A stretch of DNA of 64,000 nucleotides from Aeromicrobium piscarium (GCF_007421815.1 NZ_VLNT01000016.1:1-64000); one strand, 5' to 3'; positions 1-8,416 are shown, counted from the stretch's first letter. Translations and numbers: made by a program. The notes: generated from the sequence alone by a model not told the origin.

Positions 1-530
1 CCTGGGCCGGGTTCGTCTACGTCGCGTTCATCCTCGACGTGTTCGCCCAGAAGATCATCGCCTGGAACGTCGCGCCCACCAAGGCCGTCGAGCTGGTCGA
101 CGTCCCGTTGCGGATGGCGCTGTGGCACCGCGACCGTGAAGGCCACCCGATCGTGCCCGGCGAGCTGATCGGTCACGCGGACGCCGGCAGTCAGTACACA
201 TCGATCACGTTCACCGAGCACCTCGCCGAGAAGGGCATCCGGCCCTCGATCGGGACGGTTGCCGATGCGTATGACAATGCGCTCATGGAGTGCGTGATCG
301 GGCTCTACAAGACCGAGTGCGTCCGCACCACGGTCTTCCACACCGGCCCCTACCGGACCATCGGGGACGTCGAGTACGCCACCGCCGGATGGGTCGATTG
401 GTACAACAACAGACGCCTGCACGGCTCTCTTGGGATGATGACCCCAACGGAGTCCGAGCAGGCCCACTACGCGGCCCTCAACCGAGAGCCGCAACCCGCA
501 TAGGAGCGGCGGAGAACCTGGGGCGCTTCA
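1..530 (+). mobile_element. IS3-family insertion sequence, right end (left part outside window)
   Basis: The element runs in from the left edge and ends at 530. Its transposase stops at 503, and the last bases (about 504-530) read on the opposite strand as TGAAGCGCCCCAGGTT..., the usual form of an IS3-family terminal inverted repeat. From 531 the sequence is an IS481-family transposase gene, so the junction 530/531 is the insertion site. The left end and target duplication lie outside the window. Confidence 0.85.
3..503 (+). CDS. IS3-family transposase OrfB, C-terminal part (5' end outside window)
   Basis: This is the C-terminal integrase core (rve fold) of an IS3-family DDE transposase, which catalyses strand transfer of the element. 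The open frame continues to the left edge, so the gene is cut by the window. Visible motifs are the catalytic-Asp region GHADAGSQYTS and the region ending with the catalytic Glu, DAYDNALMECVIGLYKTE, followed by the usual VDWYNNRRLHGSL tail motif. It ends at TAG 501-503, 27 nt before the element's right end. The visible half looks intact. Whether the element can move depends on the missing N-terminal half and OrfA. Confidence 0.92.
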   Translation, partial: WAGFVYVAFILDVFAQKIIAWNVAPTKAVELVDVPLRMALWHRDREGHPIVPGELIGHADAGSQYTSITFTEHLAEKGIRPSIGTVADAYDNALMECVIGLYKTECVRTTVFHTGPYRTIGDVEYATAGWVDWYNNRRLHGSLGMMTPTESEQAHYAALNREPQPA

Positions 531-1282
531 CCCTGCGTAGTGGGCTTATAGGGCTTTCCGGTGATCGGCTCGACGCCGAGCGAACTCGCGTGTTCGACGA
601 GCTGGCCGATCATCCCGCGCCGTGACGGATTCAACGCGAGCCCGTTGTCGGTCAGTAGCCGTTGCGGCACCCCGTGGACGGTCACGGCCTTGTCGAAAAC
701 GGCGATCGCCGCGGTGACCGTCTCACCCGCGGCGACGTGAGAGGCGACCGCGTAGCGGGAGTGGTCATCGATGAGCTGGAAGATCACACATTTGCGCCCG
801 CCGGTCAGGACATACTCGGTCGCGTCGAGCTGCCAGCAGGCGTTCGGCGCGGGATAGACGAACCGGCGCCACGCCGAGCGGGGCCTCTTGCGTGGCTCGC
901 GCCGGGCCACCCCTGCAGCCCGGAAGATTCGTGCCAGCGACGCGATCGACGGCACGACGGGCAGACCCATCGCCGCCATCTTGTCGTGCACGCTGATCGG
1001 CCCGCAGTCCAACCCGGAGGCCTCGAGCGAGGACCGCACCTGTACCGCCTGGGCCTTGACCTCATCAGTCAACCGCGATGGGCTCACTCCCGGTCGACGA
1101 GAGCGTGGTTCCAGCACCGCAGCCGGGCCCTCGACACGAGCGCGTTTGCGTAGCGCGTAGAACGATTTCCGCGAGATGCCGTGCTCGGCGCAGAACGTCG
1201 AGACCGCCCCGCGCGGGGCATCGTCAGGCCACTGCGCGATCGCGAGACGGACACGAGGATCAATAGGTTCATTAGCAGCCAC
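531..1282 (-). pseudogene. IS481-family transposase truncated by the IS3 insertion
   Basis: The N-terminal part is a helix-turn-helix region (about residues 18-60, around HGISRKSFYALRKRA). It is followed by an rve integrase core with CWQLDATEY (first catalytic Asp) and LLTDNGLAL (second). Family members continue after GKPYKPTTQG with a KNERFHQ-type stretch carrying the catalytic Glu. Here the homology stops at PTTQG, exactly at 531, and the frame runs 64 nt into the IS3 element to a foreign stop at 467. The catalytic Glu and C-terminus are missing, so the protein should be inactive. The start is GTG at 1282; an internal ATG at 1272 is also possible. Confidence 0.88.
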
Positions 1283-1379
1283 CGGCCGATTCTTCGCCCC
1301 GAAGTGTCACCACCAACACCACCGGAACTGTCACCGATGTCCTGATGCAGAACTGTCACCGATCTCCTGCGACATGACA
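1283..1379 (-). repeat. IS481-type 5' terminal region with tandem end repeats
   Basis: Upstream of the truncated IS481 transposase the motif ctgtcaccgatNtcctg occurs twice, at 1329-1345 and 1353-1369, a 24-bp period. The stretch ends in gacatgaca at 1371-1379. Read on the transposase strand this gives TGTCATGTCGCAGGAGATCG at the outer edge, the form expected of an IS481-family terminus with subterminal transposase-binding repeats. The outer boundary at 1379 is inferred from this motif. Confidence 0.6.
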
Positions 1380-1395
1380 GGACTCACTCGGCGGG

Positions 1396-1452
1396 TTGAC
1401 CCCCATCGAGTACGAGGACAAGATCACCACCAACGCAGCAGCCGCTGCCTAA
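1396..1452 (+). pseudogene. Remnant of an IS3-type transposase C-terminus
   Basis: The frame reads L-T-P-I-E-Y-E-D-K-I-T-T-N, then five Ala, then TAA at 1450-1452. This resembles the extreme C-terminus of IS3-family OrfB proteins (LTPIEYE...). Nothing upstream in this frame continues the protein, so only about 18 codons survive. It shows that another IS3-like element once lay here, outside the IS481 end at 1379. Confidence 0.55.
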
Positions 1453-1567
1453 ACAACAACTGTCACCCGCGGCTGCATCACGCCCGTCTCCTATGTCTTG
1501 AGAGATGTGTCGCCGATGTCCTGAAACAGCACACTGTCAGCCCGACCGTGTGATGTCTCAGGACATA
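1453..1567. repeat. Further IS481-like end repeats (debris)
   Basis: The stretch contains gtcgccgatgtcctg at about 1508-1522, matching the subterminal repeat seen at 1329-1369. Two copies of a TATGTC(C/T)TGAGA-like motif face each other: 1494-1505 on the plus strand and the reverse complement of about 1548-1567. This looks like remains of one or two further IS481-type ends. No coding sequence is visible. Together with the neighbouring remnants it accounts for the gene-free 1283-1567 interval left of the arsenic cluster. Confidence 0.45.
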
Positions 1568-1603
1568 CGAAGCCTCCGAACCCTCGAGGGTTCGGAGGCT
1601 TCG
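1568..1603. terminator. Perfect 36-bp palindrome, likely terminator of the ars operon
   Basis: Every base from 1568 to 1603 pairs with its partner (arms starting cgaagcctccgaaccc), giving a very stable stem. It lies 63 bp beyond the arsC stop codon on the minus strand. There is no clear U-tract, as is common in high-GC actinobacteria. Confidence 0.7.
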
Positions 1604-1666
1604 TCGTTCCAGGGGCGTGAATTCGCCGAATGCGGAGGCCAGCGGCCGGGTGAGGCGTTGTCCACG

Positions 1667-2065
1667 TCACTCGACGAGTTCGCGTACGAGGTGTTCGATC
1701 TTGGCCTTGATCGCGTCGCGGATGGGGCGGACGGCTTCGATGGGTTGACCGGCTGGATCATCGAGCTCCCAGTCCTCGTAGCGCCTTCCCGGAAAGTAGG
1801 GGCAGGCGTCGCCGCATCCCATCGTGATCACCACGTCGGCGGCCTGCACCGCGGTATCGGACAGCAGTCGGGGCTGGTGGGCGGTGATGTCGATGCCGAG
1901 TTCAGCCATCGCTTGGACGGCGACCGGATTCAGTTGGTCGGCGGGCGCGGACCCGGCCGAGAGCACCGTGACAGTGTCCCCGGCCAGATGCCGCAGGAAT
2001 CCGGCTGCCATCTGGGAGCGGCCGGCGTTGTGCACACAGACGAACAAGACGGTGGGTTGGTTCAT
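1667..2065 (-). CDS. arsC: Arsenate reductase, low-molecular-weight phosphatase type
   Basis: This 132-residue protein reduces arsenate to arsenite in the cytoplasm so that Acr3 can export it. It has the P-loop CVHNAGRSQ (C-x5-R) near residues 10-17. The distal segment MGCGDACPYFPG holds two Cys and is followed by EDWELDDPAGQ, the pattern of thioredoxin- or mycothiol/mycoredoxin-coupled ArsC rather than the glutaredoxin-type enzyme. The reductant cannot be read from the sequence, although mycothiol is likely in an actinobacterium. The start ATG overlaps the acr3 stop (ATGA, 2062-2065), so translation is probably coupled. It is the last gene of arsM-acr3-arsC. Confidence 0.93.
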   Translation of the reverse strand: MNQPTVLFVCVHNAGRSQMAAGFLRHLAGDTVTVLSAGSAPADQLNPVAVQAMAELGIDITAHQPRLLSDTAVQAADVVITMGCGDACPYFPGRRYEDWELDDPAGQPIEAVRPIRDAIKAKIEHLVRELVE

Positions 2066-3111
2066 GGGGTCGCGTTCTCTCGTTCTCGTAGGGCGAGTGC
2101 GACGTAGACCAAGGCCACGAGCACGGGGACCTCGATCAGCGGCCCGACGACGCCGGCGAGTGCTTGGCCGGAGGTCGCCCCGAAGGTGCCGATTGCGACG
2201 GCGATCGCCAGTTCGAAGTTGTTTCCGGCCGCGGTGAAGGCCACCGTGGCGGTGCGTTCGTAGGCGAGACCGACCGCCCGCGCGGCGATCCACGCGATGG
2301 TGAACATCAGCGCGAAATACGCCAACAGCGGCAGCGCGATGCGCGCGACGTCGAGAGGCTGACGAAGGATCGCGTCCCCCTGCAGTGCGAACAGCAACGT
2401 GATCGTGCACAACAGACCCCACAGGGCGAACGGACCGACCACCGGCAGGAAGCGTTGCTCATACCAATCCCGGCCCTTGACCCGTTCGCCGATGACGCGG
2501 CTCGCGAAACCGGCCAGGAGAGGAATACCGAGGAAGACCAGCACACTGACGACGATCGCGGTGATACTGAAACTCGCCGACGTCGTCTCCAGTCCGAGCC
2601 ACCCGGGCAGCACCTGCAAGTAGAACCAACCCAGCGCGGCGAACGCGATCAGCTGGAAGACACTGTTGATCGCGACCAGCACGGCCGCGGCCTCACGGTC
2701 ACCGCAGGCCAGATCGTTCCAGATCAGGACCATCGCGATGCACCGCGCCAATCCGACGATGATCAGTCCCGTGCGGTACTCGGGAAGATCGGGCAGCATC
2801 AGCCACGCCAATGCGAACATCAGCGCCGGACCGACCACCCAGTTCAGCACCAGCGAGAGCACGATGAGCGCCCGGTCGGCCATCACCGTGCGGGTCTGGT
2901 CATAGCGCACCTTCGCCAACACCGGATACATCATCACCAGCAGCCCGAACGCGATCGGCGCACTGACCGACCCGATCTCCCAGCTGCTCAAAGCGTCATC
3001 GAGCCCCGGAACCAGCCGACCGAGAGCCAACCCCAGGGCCATGGCGGCGGCGATCCACGCCGGCAGCCACCGATCGGTCGTCGAGAGCCCCGCGCTCGTC
3101 GTCTGCGTCAT
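2062..3111 (-). CDS. acr3: Arsenite efflux permease Acr3
   Basis: This is an inner-membrane arsenite transporter of the BASS/ACR3 family, 349 residues with about ten hydrophobic segments. Diagnostic ACR3 features are GLARCIAMVLIWNDLA (with the conserved Cys), AINSVFQ, and FTAAGNNFELAIAVAIG near the C-terminus. The start chosen is MTQTTSAG; its ATG overlaps the arsM TGA (ATGA at 3108-3111). The frame stays open further upstream but reads through arsM in another frame, so a longer start is unlikely. It exports As(III) made by ArsC, and no arsA ATPase is present. Confidence 0.94.
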   Translation of the reverse strand: MTQTTSAGLSTTDRWLPAWIAAAMALGLALGRLVPGLDDALSSWEIGSVSAPIAFGLLVMMYPVLAKVRYDQTRTVMADRALIVLSLVLNWVVGPALMFALAWLMLPDLPEYRTGLIIVGLARCIAMVLIWNDLACGDREAAAVLVAINSVFQLIAFAALGWFYLQVLPGWLGLETTSASFSITAIVVSVLVFLGIPLLAGFASRVIGERVKGRDWYEQRFLPVVGPFALWGLLCTITLLFALQGDAILRQPLDVARIALPLLAYFALMFTIAWIAARAVGLAYERTATVAFTAAGNNFELAIAVAIGTFGATSGQALAGVVGPLIEVPVLVALVYVALALRERENATP

Positions 3112-3902
3112 GCGCCCGGTTTCGTCGCTCGGATGATCGCCCCATGCATGCCAGGCACCGCTTCGTGCGTGAACTCCACCTCGACACCGGCGAAACCGGC
3201 CGCGGCGAGACCGTCGAGATACTCCTGCCTCGACAGGGCACCAGCGATGCAACCGACATAGGAGCCCCGGTCGGCTCGGTCAGCGGGGGAGAGGTGATCC
3301 TCCGCGACGACATCGGAGATCCCGATCCGTCCGCCGGGCGCAAGCACGCGGAACATCTCGGCGAGGACCTTCGGCTTGTCCACCGACAGGTTGATCACAC
3401 AGTTCGAGATGACGACGTCGACCGCGCCGTCCGGCAGGGGGACGTCTTCGATCGTGCCTTTGAGGAACTCCACATTCTCCGCACCGGCCTTCGCCGCATT
3501 CGTGCGCGCCAGGTCGAGCATCTCGTCCGTCATGTCGACCCCGTATGCGAAGCCGTCCGGCCCCACCCTCCGGGCCGACAGCAGTACGTCGATCCCGCCA
3601 CCGGAACCGAGATCGAGGACTCGCTCCCCAGCGGCCAACGCGGCCACCGCCGTCGGGTTGCCGCACCCCAGGCTGGCCGCGACCGCTTCAGGCGGCAGCT
3701 GCACGGCATCCTCCGCCGCATACAACGTCGCTCCGAACGCGTCCCCGACCTCCACCTGGCCTCCGGCGCAGCACGACGACCCGGAAGACGACTGCTCCTG
3801 TGACTCCTCGAACAGCTCATGGTCGACCCCGCTGCGAACCGCCGCGGCTGCGGCCGCGTACCGCTCGCGTACCTTCTCGACTACAGCATCCTCCGTGCTC
3901 AT
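3108..3902 (-). CDS. arsM: Arsenite S-adenosylmethionine methyltransferase
   Basis: ArsM methylates As(III) to mono-, di- and trimethylarsenicals using SAM, giving less toxic or volatile products. The 264-residue protein has the SAM-binding motif VLDLGSGGGIDV and three cysteine regions matching the family: SSCCAGG near the N-terminus, SLGCGNP, and SNCVINLS. ATG 3900-3902 is preferred because AGGAGG lies 5 nt upstream; a GTG immediately before would sit too close to that site. It is the first gene of the minus-strand ars operon, divergent from arsR. Its placement before the efflux and reductase genes suggests all three routes are induced together. Confidence 0.93.
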   Translation of the reverse strand: MSTEDAVVEKVRERYAAAAAAVRSGVDHELFEESQEQSSSGSSCCAGGQVEVGDAFGATLYAAEDAVQLPPEAVAASLGCGNPTAVAALAAGERVLDLGSGGGIDVLLSARRVGPDGFAYGVDMTDEMLDLARTNAAKAGAENVEFLKGTIEDVPLPDGAVDVVISNCVINLSVDKPKVLAEMFRVLAPGGRIGISDVVAEDHLSPADRADRGSYVGCIAGALSRQEYLDGLAAAGFAGVEVEFTHEAVPGMHGAIIRATKPGA

Positions 3903-3912
3903 CACGGCCTCC

Positions 3913-3968
3913 TATCGAAGAACATCAATGCATCGACTCTCGTCTATGTATCGAAGAATGTCAATATG
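3913..3968. promoter_or_regulatory. Candidate ArsR operator region between arsM and arsR
   Basis: Two direct repeats, 3913-3930 and 3949-3966, begin tatcgaagaa and agree at 15 of 18 positions. They flank an atgcatcga-type inverted core. On the minus strand TTGACA (complement of 3959-3964) lies 17 bp from a weak GAGAGT box, a possible arsM promoter inside the repeats. Repressor binding here could control both directions. Confidence 0.55.
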
Positions 3969-3984
3969 TGGCACACTGGCCAGC

Positions 3985-4344
3985 ATGACCGCTGAGCTGC
4001 CGATCCTCCAAACCTCCGACACCGGAGCGTGCTGCTCGCGCCTCATCGGCGGAGCACTGGACCCGAGCGAAGCGGCGATACTCGCCACCAGGTTCAAAGC
4101 GCTGGGCGATCCCACCCGAGTCCGCTTGTTGTCCCTCATCGCCGCAGCGGGTGACGGCGAAGCCTGCATCTGCGACCTCACCGCCCCGATCGCCCTCAGC
4201 CAACCCACCGTCTCGCACCACATGAAGCTCCTCGTCAACGCAGGGCTCGTCACCCGCGAACAGCGTGGCCGATGGGCCTACTACCGTCTCGTCCCCGATG
4301 CCTTGGCGGTCCTCGCCGGCTCACTCGATCCGGCCCGATATTGA
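3985..4344 (+). CDS. arsR: ArsR-family arsenite-responsive repressor
   Basis: This 119-residue winged-helix repressor has the HTH around SQPTVSHHMKLLVNAGLV. A Cys pair (CCSRL) lies near the N-terminus and a C-x-C is in EACICDL, the position of the metalloid-binding cysteines of classical ArsR. It is predicted to bind the operator at 3913-3968 and to release on As(III) or Sb(III). ATG 3985 is chosen because a CACACT box lies 7 nt upstream, consistent with a leaderless start. An in-frame ATG at 3958 would add nine residues but overlaps the operator. Confidence 0.9.
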   Translation: MTAELPILQTSDTGACCSRLIGGALDPSEAAILATRFKALGDPTRVRLLSLIAAAGDGEACICDLTAPIALSQPTVSHHMKLLVNAGLVTREQRGRWAYYRLVPDALAVLAGSLDPARY

Positions 4345-4442
4345 ACCTTCACCTCAGAGCTCCAGTCGGAAGCGGTATGACGATCGTGAGCGCACCGATG
4401 ACGATGTCCCAGGCCGTGCAGTGCCTGTAGCGCACCGGTCAC

Positions 4443-6908
4443 CTACGGCACCGGCGACCGACGGCCTTCCTCGCTGGTGAGTTTCTCTGACGGGACGATC
4501 GGTGGGAGGTGGCGGAGGGCGAAGCCGATCTCGGTCTCGACCTGCCGGATCGACTCGGCGGTGTCGAGGGAGCCGTGACCGGCGTCGAACTCGTAGACCT
4601 CATGCGATACGCCCTGCTCGCGGAGGCGGCCGATGAAGGACTGAATCTGACCCGGGGGAGTGCGGGGGTCGTTGCGCCCGTACAGGATCAGGGCCGGGCT
4701 ATCGAAGGCCGCGGCGTACGTGGCCGGTGACGACGCGGCATACACGCCGGGCACCTCCGCGGGGGACCCGCCGAAGAGCGCCCGGTCGAAGGCTCGCAGC
4801 GTCTCGGATTGCTCGTCGTAGGCGCGCGTATAGTCGGCGATGGGAGCTCCGGCGATGCACGCCACCCAAGTTGTCGGCGAGAGGCCTGCTGAGAGCAGGG
4901 CCAGATACCCGCCCCATGACCATCCCTCGATCAGGCACTGCGATGGACAGGCGAGTCCGCTCTCGACCGCCCAGTCCCGAGCCCGGGCGATGTCGGCGAC
5001 CGCGCGACGTCCCGGATCACCGATGATCGCGTCTCGCCAGCGCCGGCCATACCCGGTGGAGCCGCGGTAGTTGACGTGTACGACAGCGAAACCAGCATCC
5101 AGCCACGCAGCCCGCGCGGGCGAGTAGAAGTCTTCATCTGCGGCATACGGGCCGCCGTGGATCATGAAGACGGTCGGGTACGGGCGGGGCTCGTCATCGG
5201 GGGTGGCGAAGAGGATGTGCAGGCTCTCGCCCGGTTCATCGTCGAGCGCGATGAACGCGTCCTCGAGCGGTCGCGACCGGGCTACCCGCCCGTGCCGTGT
5301 GACGCTGTGCTCGGTCCCATCGGCGTGGAGCACCCGATGCTCAGGCGGATGGACTGCATCGCACCATAGATAGTCGATCACCCCGTCGCCGCGCACGGTT
5401 CCGGTGCCGATCCAACCGGGCTGCGTGTCGAGCATCTCAAGCTCACCGCCCTCTAGCGCATAGCGGTGCAGCCGGGTCCGACCCTTCTCGGTGTGCGCGA
5501 GCAGGAGCGCCGTGCCGTCCGGATACCAGCGTGCCCAGATCTCCCCGGAGAGGTCGATATCCAGTTCGGTGCGCTCATCGGCCCTTGTATCCCAGATAAA
5601 CGGCATCCGGAAACCGCCGCGCTCGTGGGTCATCAGCAACCGGGCGTCGCCGTCGATCGGGGCGAACCCGCTCACCTCGAGACTGCTGTCCGCGCCGTCC
5701 CAGAGGCGGCATACCTCGCTGCCGTCGGAGACTCGGAGCACGACGATCTGCGGATGCAGCGCGTCCGCTCCATCTGAGCACCCGATCACCACCACCTCCT
5801 CGGCGGCATCCATCGCGTAGACCGTCGTCATGGAGGTGCCCGAGCGAAGGCGCCTTTCAGTGGTCTCCCCGGCGGGATCATCCACGACCCAGACGGTGCA
5901 GCCATTCTCGGTGGCGATGCTCAGCACCGCACACGAGGTGCCGATCGCGTGGCCGACCGGCCACCCGGGTGTGCCGTCCAGGACGCGGCGCGCCGGAGGC
6001 AGCTCGCCGAGGATGCTCGGAAACGACGTGAGGTGCCAGCATCCCTTCTCGCCTCCGTCCTCGTCCCGGAATGACCACACCGTGCTCCCATCGGGACTGA
6101 TCGCGCACAGGAACGCGCCGGTGGGCGTGTCGGTGATCTGCCAGCAGAGGTCGTCCCCGCGGTTCCAGGCATACACCTGGAAGGCGCCCGACTCATCGGA
6201 GACGAAGATCGCCCGGTCGGGGAGCGATCGCGACGACACCGGCAGCGTGCGGGTGGGTGCGAGGAACCTGCTCCGTGCTTCGTCCCCGAGCTGTCCGGGT
6301 GGTCTCGGTTCCGAGCGCAGAGCAGATCGTGCCGCGAGTGACAGAGTGGTCCTCGCGCTCTGGAAGGTGACGGGTGAGCCGGGAGTCAGAGTCTCCAGGA
6401 GCAGCCCCGAGGAGAGTGCGAGCAGCATATTCGCGGTGGTCTCGATGCGGGTCGCGTCGAGCCAGCCTTCGGCGGCGAGTCGCGTCAACCATCCTCTGGC
6501 GTGCGTATGAGAGCGCTGCGCGGCAGCATCGAGCAGCTGTCGACTGTGCTCCGACAGGGGCTGGGCGAAGGCGGTCGCGTAGACATCGAACCAGGCTGAG
6601 AGCAGCGCACTGTCCGCATAGTCATCGGGGAGGAGCTGACCCACCGCCCGGGCCAGACGGTCCGGCCCTGGCAGCGACGTGTCGGCGATCACCGAGTCGT
6701 CGATGCGGTCGTCGATGACCTCCGCCACGAGCGTGGCGAACAGCTCGCGTTGCGACCTGAAGTGATGACGGAGCGTCCCCATGCCGACGCCCGCCGCCTC
6801 GCTGACGGCTCGCACGGTCACTGCGCGCATCCCGTGGCGTGAGGAGATGCCCCTCGCCGCGTCCAGAATCCGTTCACGTGTGCTGGGACGATCGGTGCCT
6901 TCACCCAT
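4443..6908 (-). CDS. TetR-family regulator fused to S9 prolyl-oligopeptidase-type hydrolase
   Basis: This is a single uninterrupted 821-residue frame. Residues about 8-60 form a TetR HTH (TRERILDAA, VSEAAGVGMGTLRHHF), and about 60-200 look like a TetR ligand and dimer domain. About 210-560 is a WD/beta-propeller-like region typical of S9 peptidases (FVSDESGAFQVYAW, ISPDGSTVW). About 565-800 is an alpha/beta-hydrolase domain with a complete triad: Ser664 in GWSWGG, Asp747 in YGRND, His778 in AGHGS. No signal peptide is visible, so it should be cytosolic. A perfect palindrome at 6925-6950, just before the ATG, is a likely autoregulatory operator. S9 enzymes cleave short peptides or acyl-peptides. 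The fusion suggests a regulator that can hydrolyse its own ligand, which is inference. Confidence 0.85.
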   Translation of the reverse strand: MGEGTDRPSTRERILDAARGISSRHGMRAVTVRAVSEAAGVGMGTLRHHFRSQRELFATLVAEVIDDRIDDSVIADTSLPGPDRLARAVGQLLPDDYADSALLSAWFDVYATAFAQPLSEHSRQLLDAAAQRSHTHARGWLTRLAAEGWLDATRIETTANMLLALSSGLLLETLTPGSPVTFQSARTTLSLAARSALRSEPRPPGQLGDEARSRFLAPTRTLPVSSRSLPDRAIFVSDESGAFQVYAWNRGDDLCWQITDTPTGAFLCAISPDGSTVWSFRDEDGGEKGCWHLTSFPSILGELPPARRVLDGTPGWPVGHAIGTSCAVLSIATENGCTVWVVDDPAGETTERRLRSGTSMTTVYAMDAAEEVVVIGCSDGADALHPQIVVLRVSDGSEVCRLWDGADSSLEVSGFAPIDGDARLLMTHERGGFRMPFIWDTRADERTELDIDLSGEIWARWYPDGTALLLAHTEKGRTRLHRYALEGGELEMLDTQPGWIGTGTVRGDGVIDYLWCDAVHPPEHRVLHADGTEHSVTRHGRVARSRPLEDAFIALDDEPGESLHILFATPDDEPRPYPTVFMIHGGPYAADEDFYSPARAAWLDAGFAVVHVNYRGSTGYGRRWRDAIIGDPGRRAVADIARARDWAVESGLACPSQCLIEGWSWGGYLALLSAGLSPTTWVACIAGAPIADYTRAYDEQSETLRAFDRALFGGSPAEVPGVYAASSPATYAAAFDSPALILYGRNDPRTPPGQIQSFIGRLREQGVSHEVYEFDAGHGSLDTAESIRQVETEIGFALRHLPPIVPSEKLTSEEGRRSPVP

Positions 6909-6924
6909 GAGTCAGATCGTAAAC

Positions 6925-6950
6925 GGCTACTAGCACATGTGCTAGTAGCC
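6925..6950. promoter_or_regulatory. Perfect 26-bp palindrome, likely operator of the TetR-S9 fusion
   Basis: Arms ggctactagcaca and its exact complement meet with no spacer. The site starts 17 bp from the first base of the ATG at 6908 and could overlap the core promoter. TetR proteins bind palindromes of this size. No other gene start is close on the minus strand; glsA starts 136 bp away on the plus strand. Confidence 0.75.
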
Positions 6951-7085
6951 GAGTGCCTTCGATCCATCGGTTCTTCTCGCGGATTGGCGCGAGGGGGATT
7001 CGCTCCTGCGGTGCGGGAACCTCGGGACCCTTGCCGCCGCCGTCAGCGACCGGCGAGCTCTGCCCACAGCGGTTAGCCTCGGGCC

Positions 7086-8405
7086 ATGCGTTCTCCGATC
7101 GGGCCCTACCTCGCCTCCATCGTCGACGAGATCCGTCCCGAGGACTCCGGCGAACTGGCCGATTACATCCCCGAGCTGGCGGACGCCGATCCCGAACCCT
7201 TCGGCATCGCCCTCTCGATGCTCGACGGGCAGGTCTACACGGCAGGCGATGCCGAGAGGCCCTTCACCATTCAGTCATCGGCCAAGGCCTTCACCTACGC
7301 ACTGGCCATCCGCGAGCGTGGACTCACCAAGGTGCTTGCACATGTCGGCGTCGAACCATCGGGCGATGCCTTCAACGCCATCTCCGTCGACGAGCGGGGG
7401 CGGCCCGCCAATCCGATGATCAACGCGGGCGCCATCGGCACCTTCGCGCTCGTGCCGGGGGACACCGTGGAGGAGAAGTTCGACGCGGTGCAACGGTTCC
7501 TGAGCGACTGCGCCGGACATGACCTGGACATCGACGAGGGCGCCTACACCTCCGAACTCTCCACGGCCTACCGCAATCGCGGCATCGCCAATATGCTGCG
7601 GGCCTCAGGCGGCCTGGCCGCCGAACCCGATATCGCCGTCGAGGGTTACATCCGGCAAGGGGCGCTGCGGGTCTGTGCGAAGGACCTCGCCCTGATGGGA
7701 GCGACCCTCGCCTCCGGAGGCGTTCAGCCGGTGACCGGCAAGCGCGTACTCGACGATGAGACCGCCGGCCACGTCCTGTCCGTCATGACCACCTGCGGCA
7801 TGTACGACGCCGCCGGTGACTGGGTCTCCTCCGTGGGCATCCCTGCCAAGAGCGGCGTCGGCGGCGGCATCGTGGGCGCCTCACCGGGACGGCTGGGCAT
7901 CGCCACCTTCTCCCCACGACTCGACGTACACGGCAACAGCGTGCGCGGTGTGGCCGCCTTCGAACGGCTCTCGCGCGATCTCAGCCTGCACCTCATGCGA
8001 ATCCCCGAGACCGGACACCTCGCGCTGCGCGAAGCGATCTCGGTGGACTACATCTCCAATGACTACGGCACCGCAGCGATGTACCGCCTCCAGGGCATCA
8101 TCGACTTCGTCGCGGCGGAGTCCGTCGTCCGGCGCATGACCAGCGATCAGATCGACCACCGGTACGTGGTCGTCGAGCTCACCGATGTCGCCGAGATCAA
8201 ACTCGTGGCGCTCCAGATGATCGCCGCGGTCATGGCCGGTTTCGCCCACGAAGGGCGCCAGGTCTATCTCATCGACCCGGCGCGGTTGTACGGACCCGAT
8301 GACCTGCAGCGGTTCGACATCGCCGACAAGGTCACCCAGGTCGACAATTTCGAGCAGGGTGAGGCGATCGGCCGCGAACGCGAGGCCGCCGAAGCTGGAG
8401 ACTGA
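7086..8405 (+). CDS. glsA: Glutaminase with C-terminal STAS domain
   Basis: It hydrolyses glutamine to glutamate and ammonia. The 439-residue protein has a serine-dependent beta-lactamase-like glutaminase domain (about 1-300). Visible motifs are the catalytic S-x-x-K in QSSAKAFTYAL, EPSGDAFNAI, NPMINAGAI, and KSGVGGGIVG. Residues about 330-430 form a STAS domain (VVVELTDVAEIKLVAL), common in actinobacterial glutaminases and probably regulatory. The ATG has no Shine-Dalgarno but a TAGCCT box sits 6 nt upstream, so it is probably leaderless. It stands alone, convergent with soxR 11 bp downstream. Confidence 0.93.
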   Translation: MRSPIGPYLASIVDEIRPEDSGELADYIPELADADPEPFGIALSMLDGQVYTAGDAERPFTIQSSAKAFTYALAIRERGLTKVLAHVGVEPSGDAFNAISVDERGRPANPMINAGAIGTFALVPGDTVEEKFDAVQRFLSDCAGHDLDIDEGAYTSELSTAYRNRGIANMLRASGGLAAEPDIAVEGYIRQGALRVCAKDLALMGATLASGGVQPVTGKRVLDDETAGHVLSVMTTCGMYDAAGDWVSSVGIPAKSGVGGGIVGASPGRLGIATFSPRLDVHGNSVRGVAAFERLSRDLSLHLMRIPETGHLALREAISVDYISNDYGTAAMYRLQGIIDFVAAESVVRRMTSDQIDHRYVVVELTDVAEIKLVALQMIAAVMAGFAHEGRQVYLIDPARLYGPDDLQRFDIADKVTQVDNFEQGEAIGREREAAEAGD

Positions 8406-8416
8406 CGCCGTCAGCT

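Noticed and set aside
4345..4442. Gene between arsR and the TetR-S9 fusion
   Set aside because: Only 98 bp, with no open frame carrying a start and motif.
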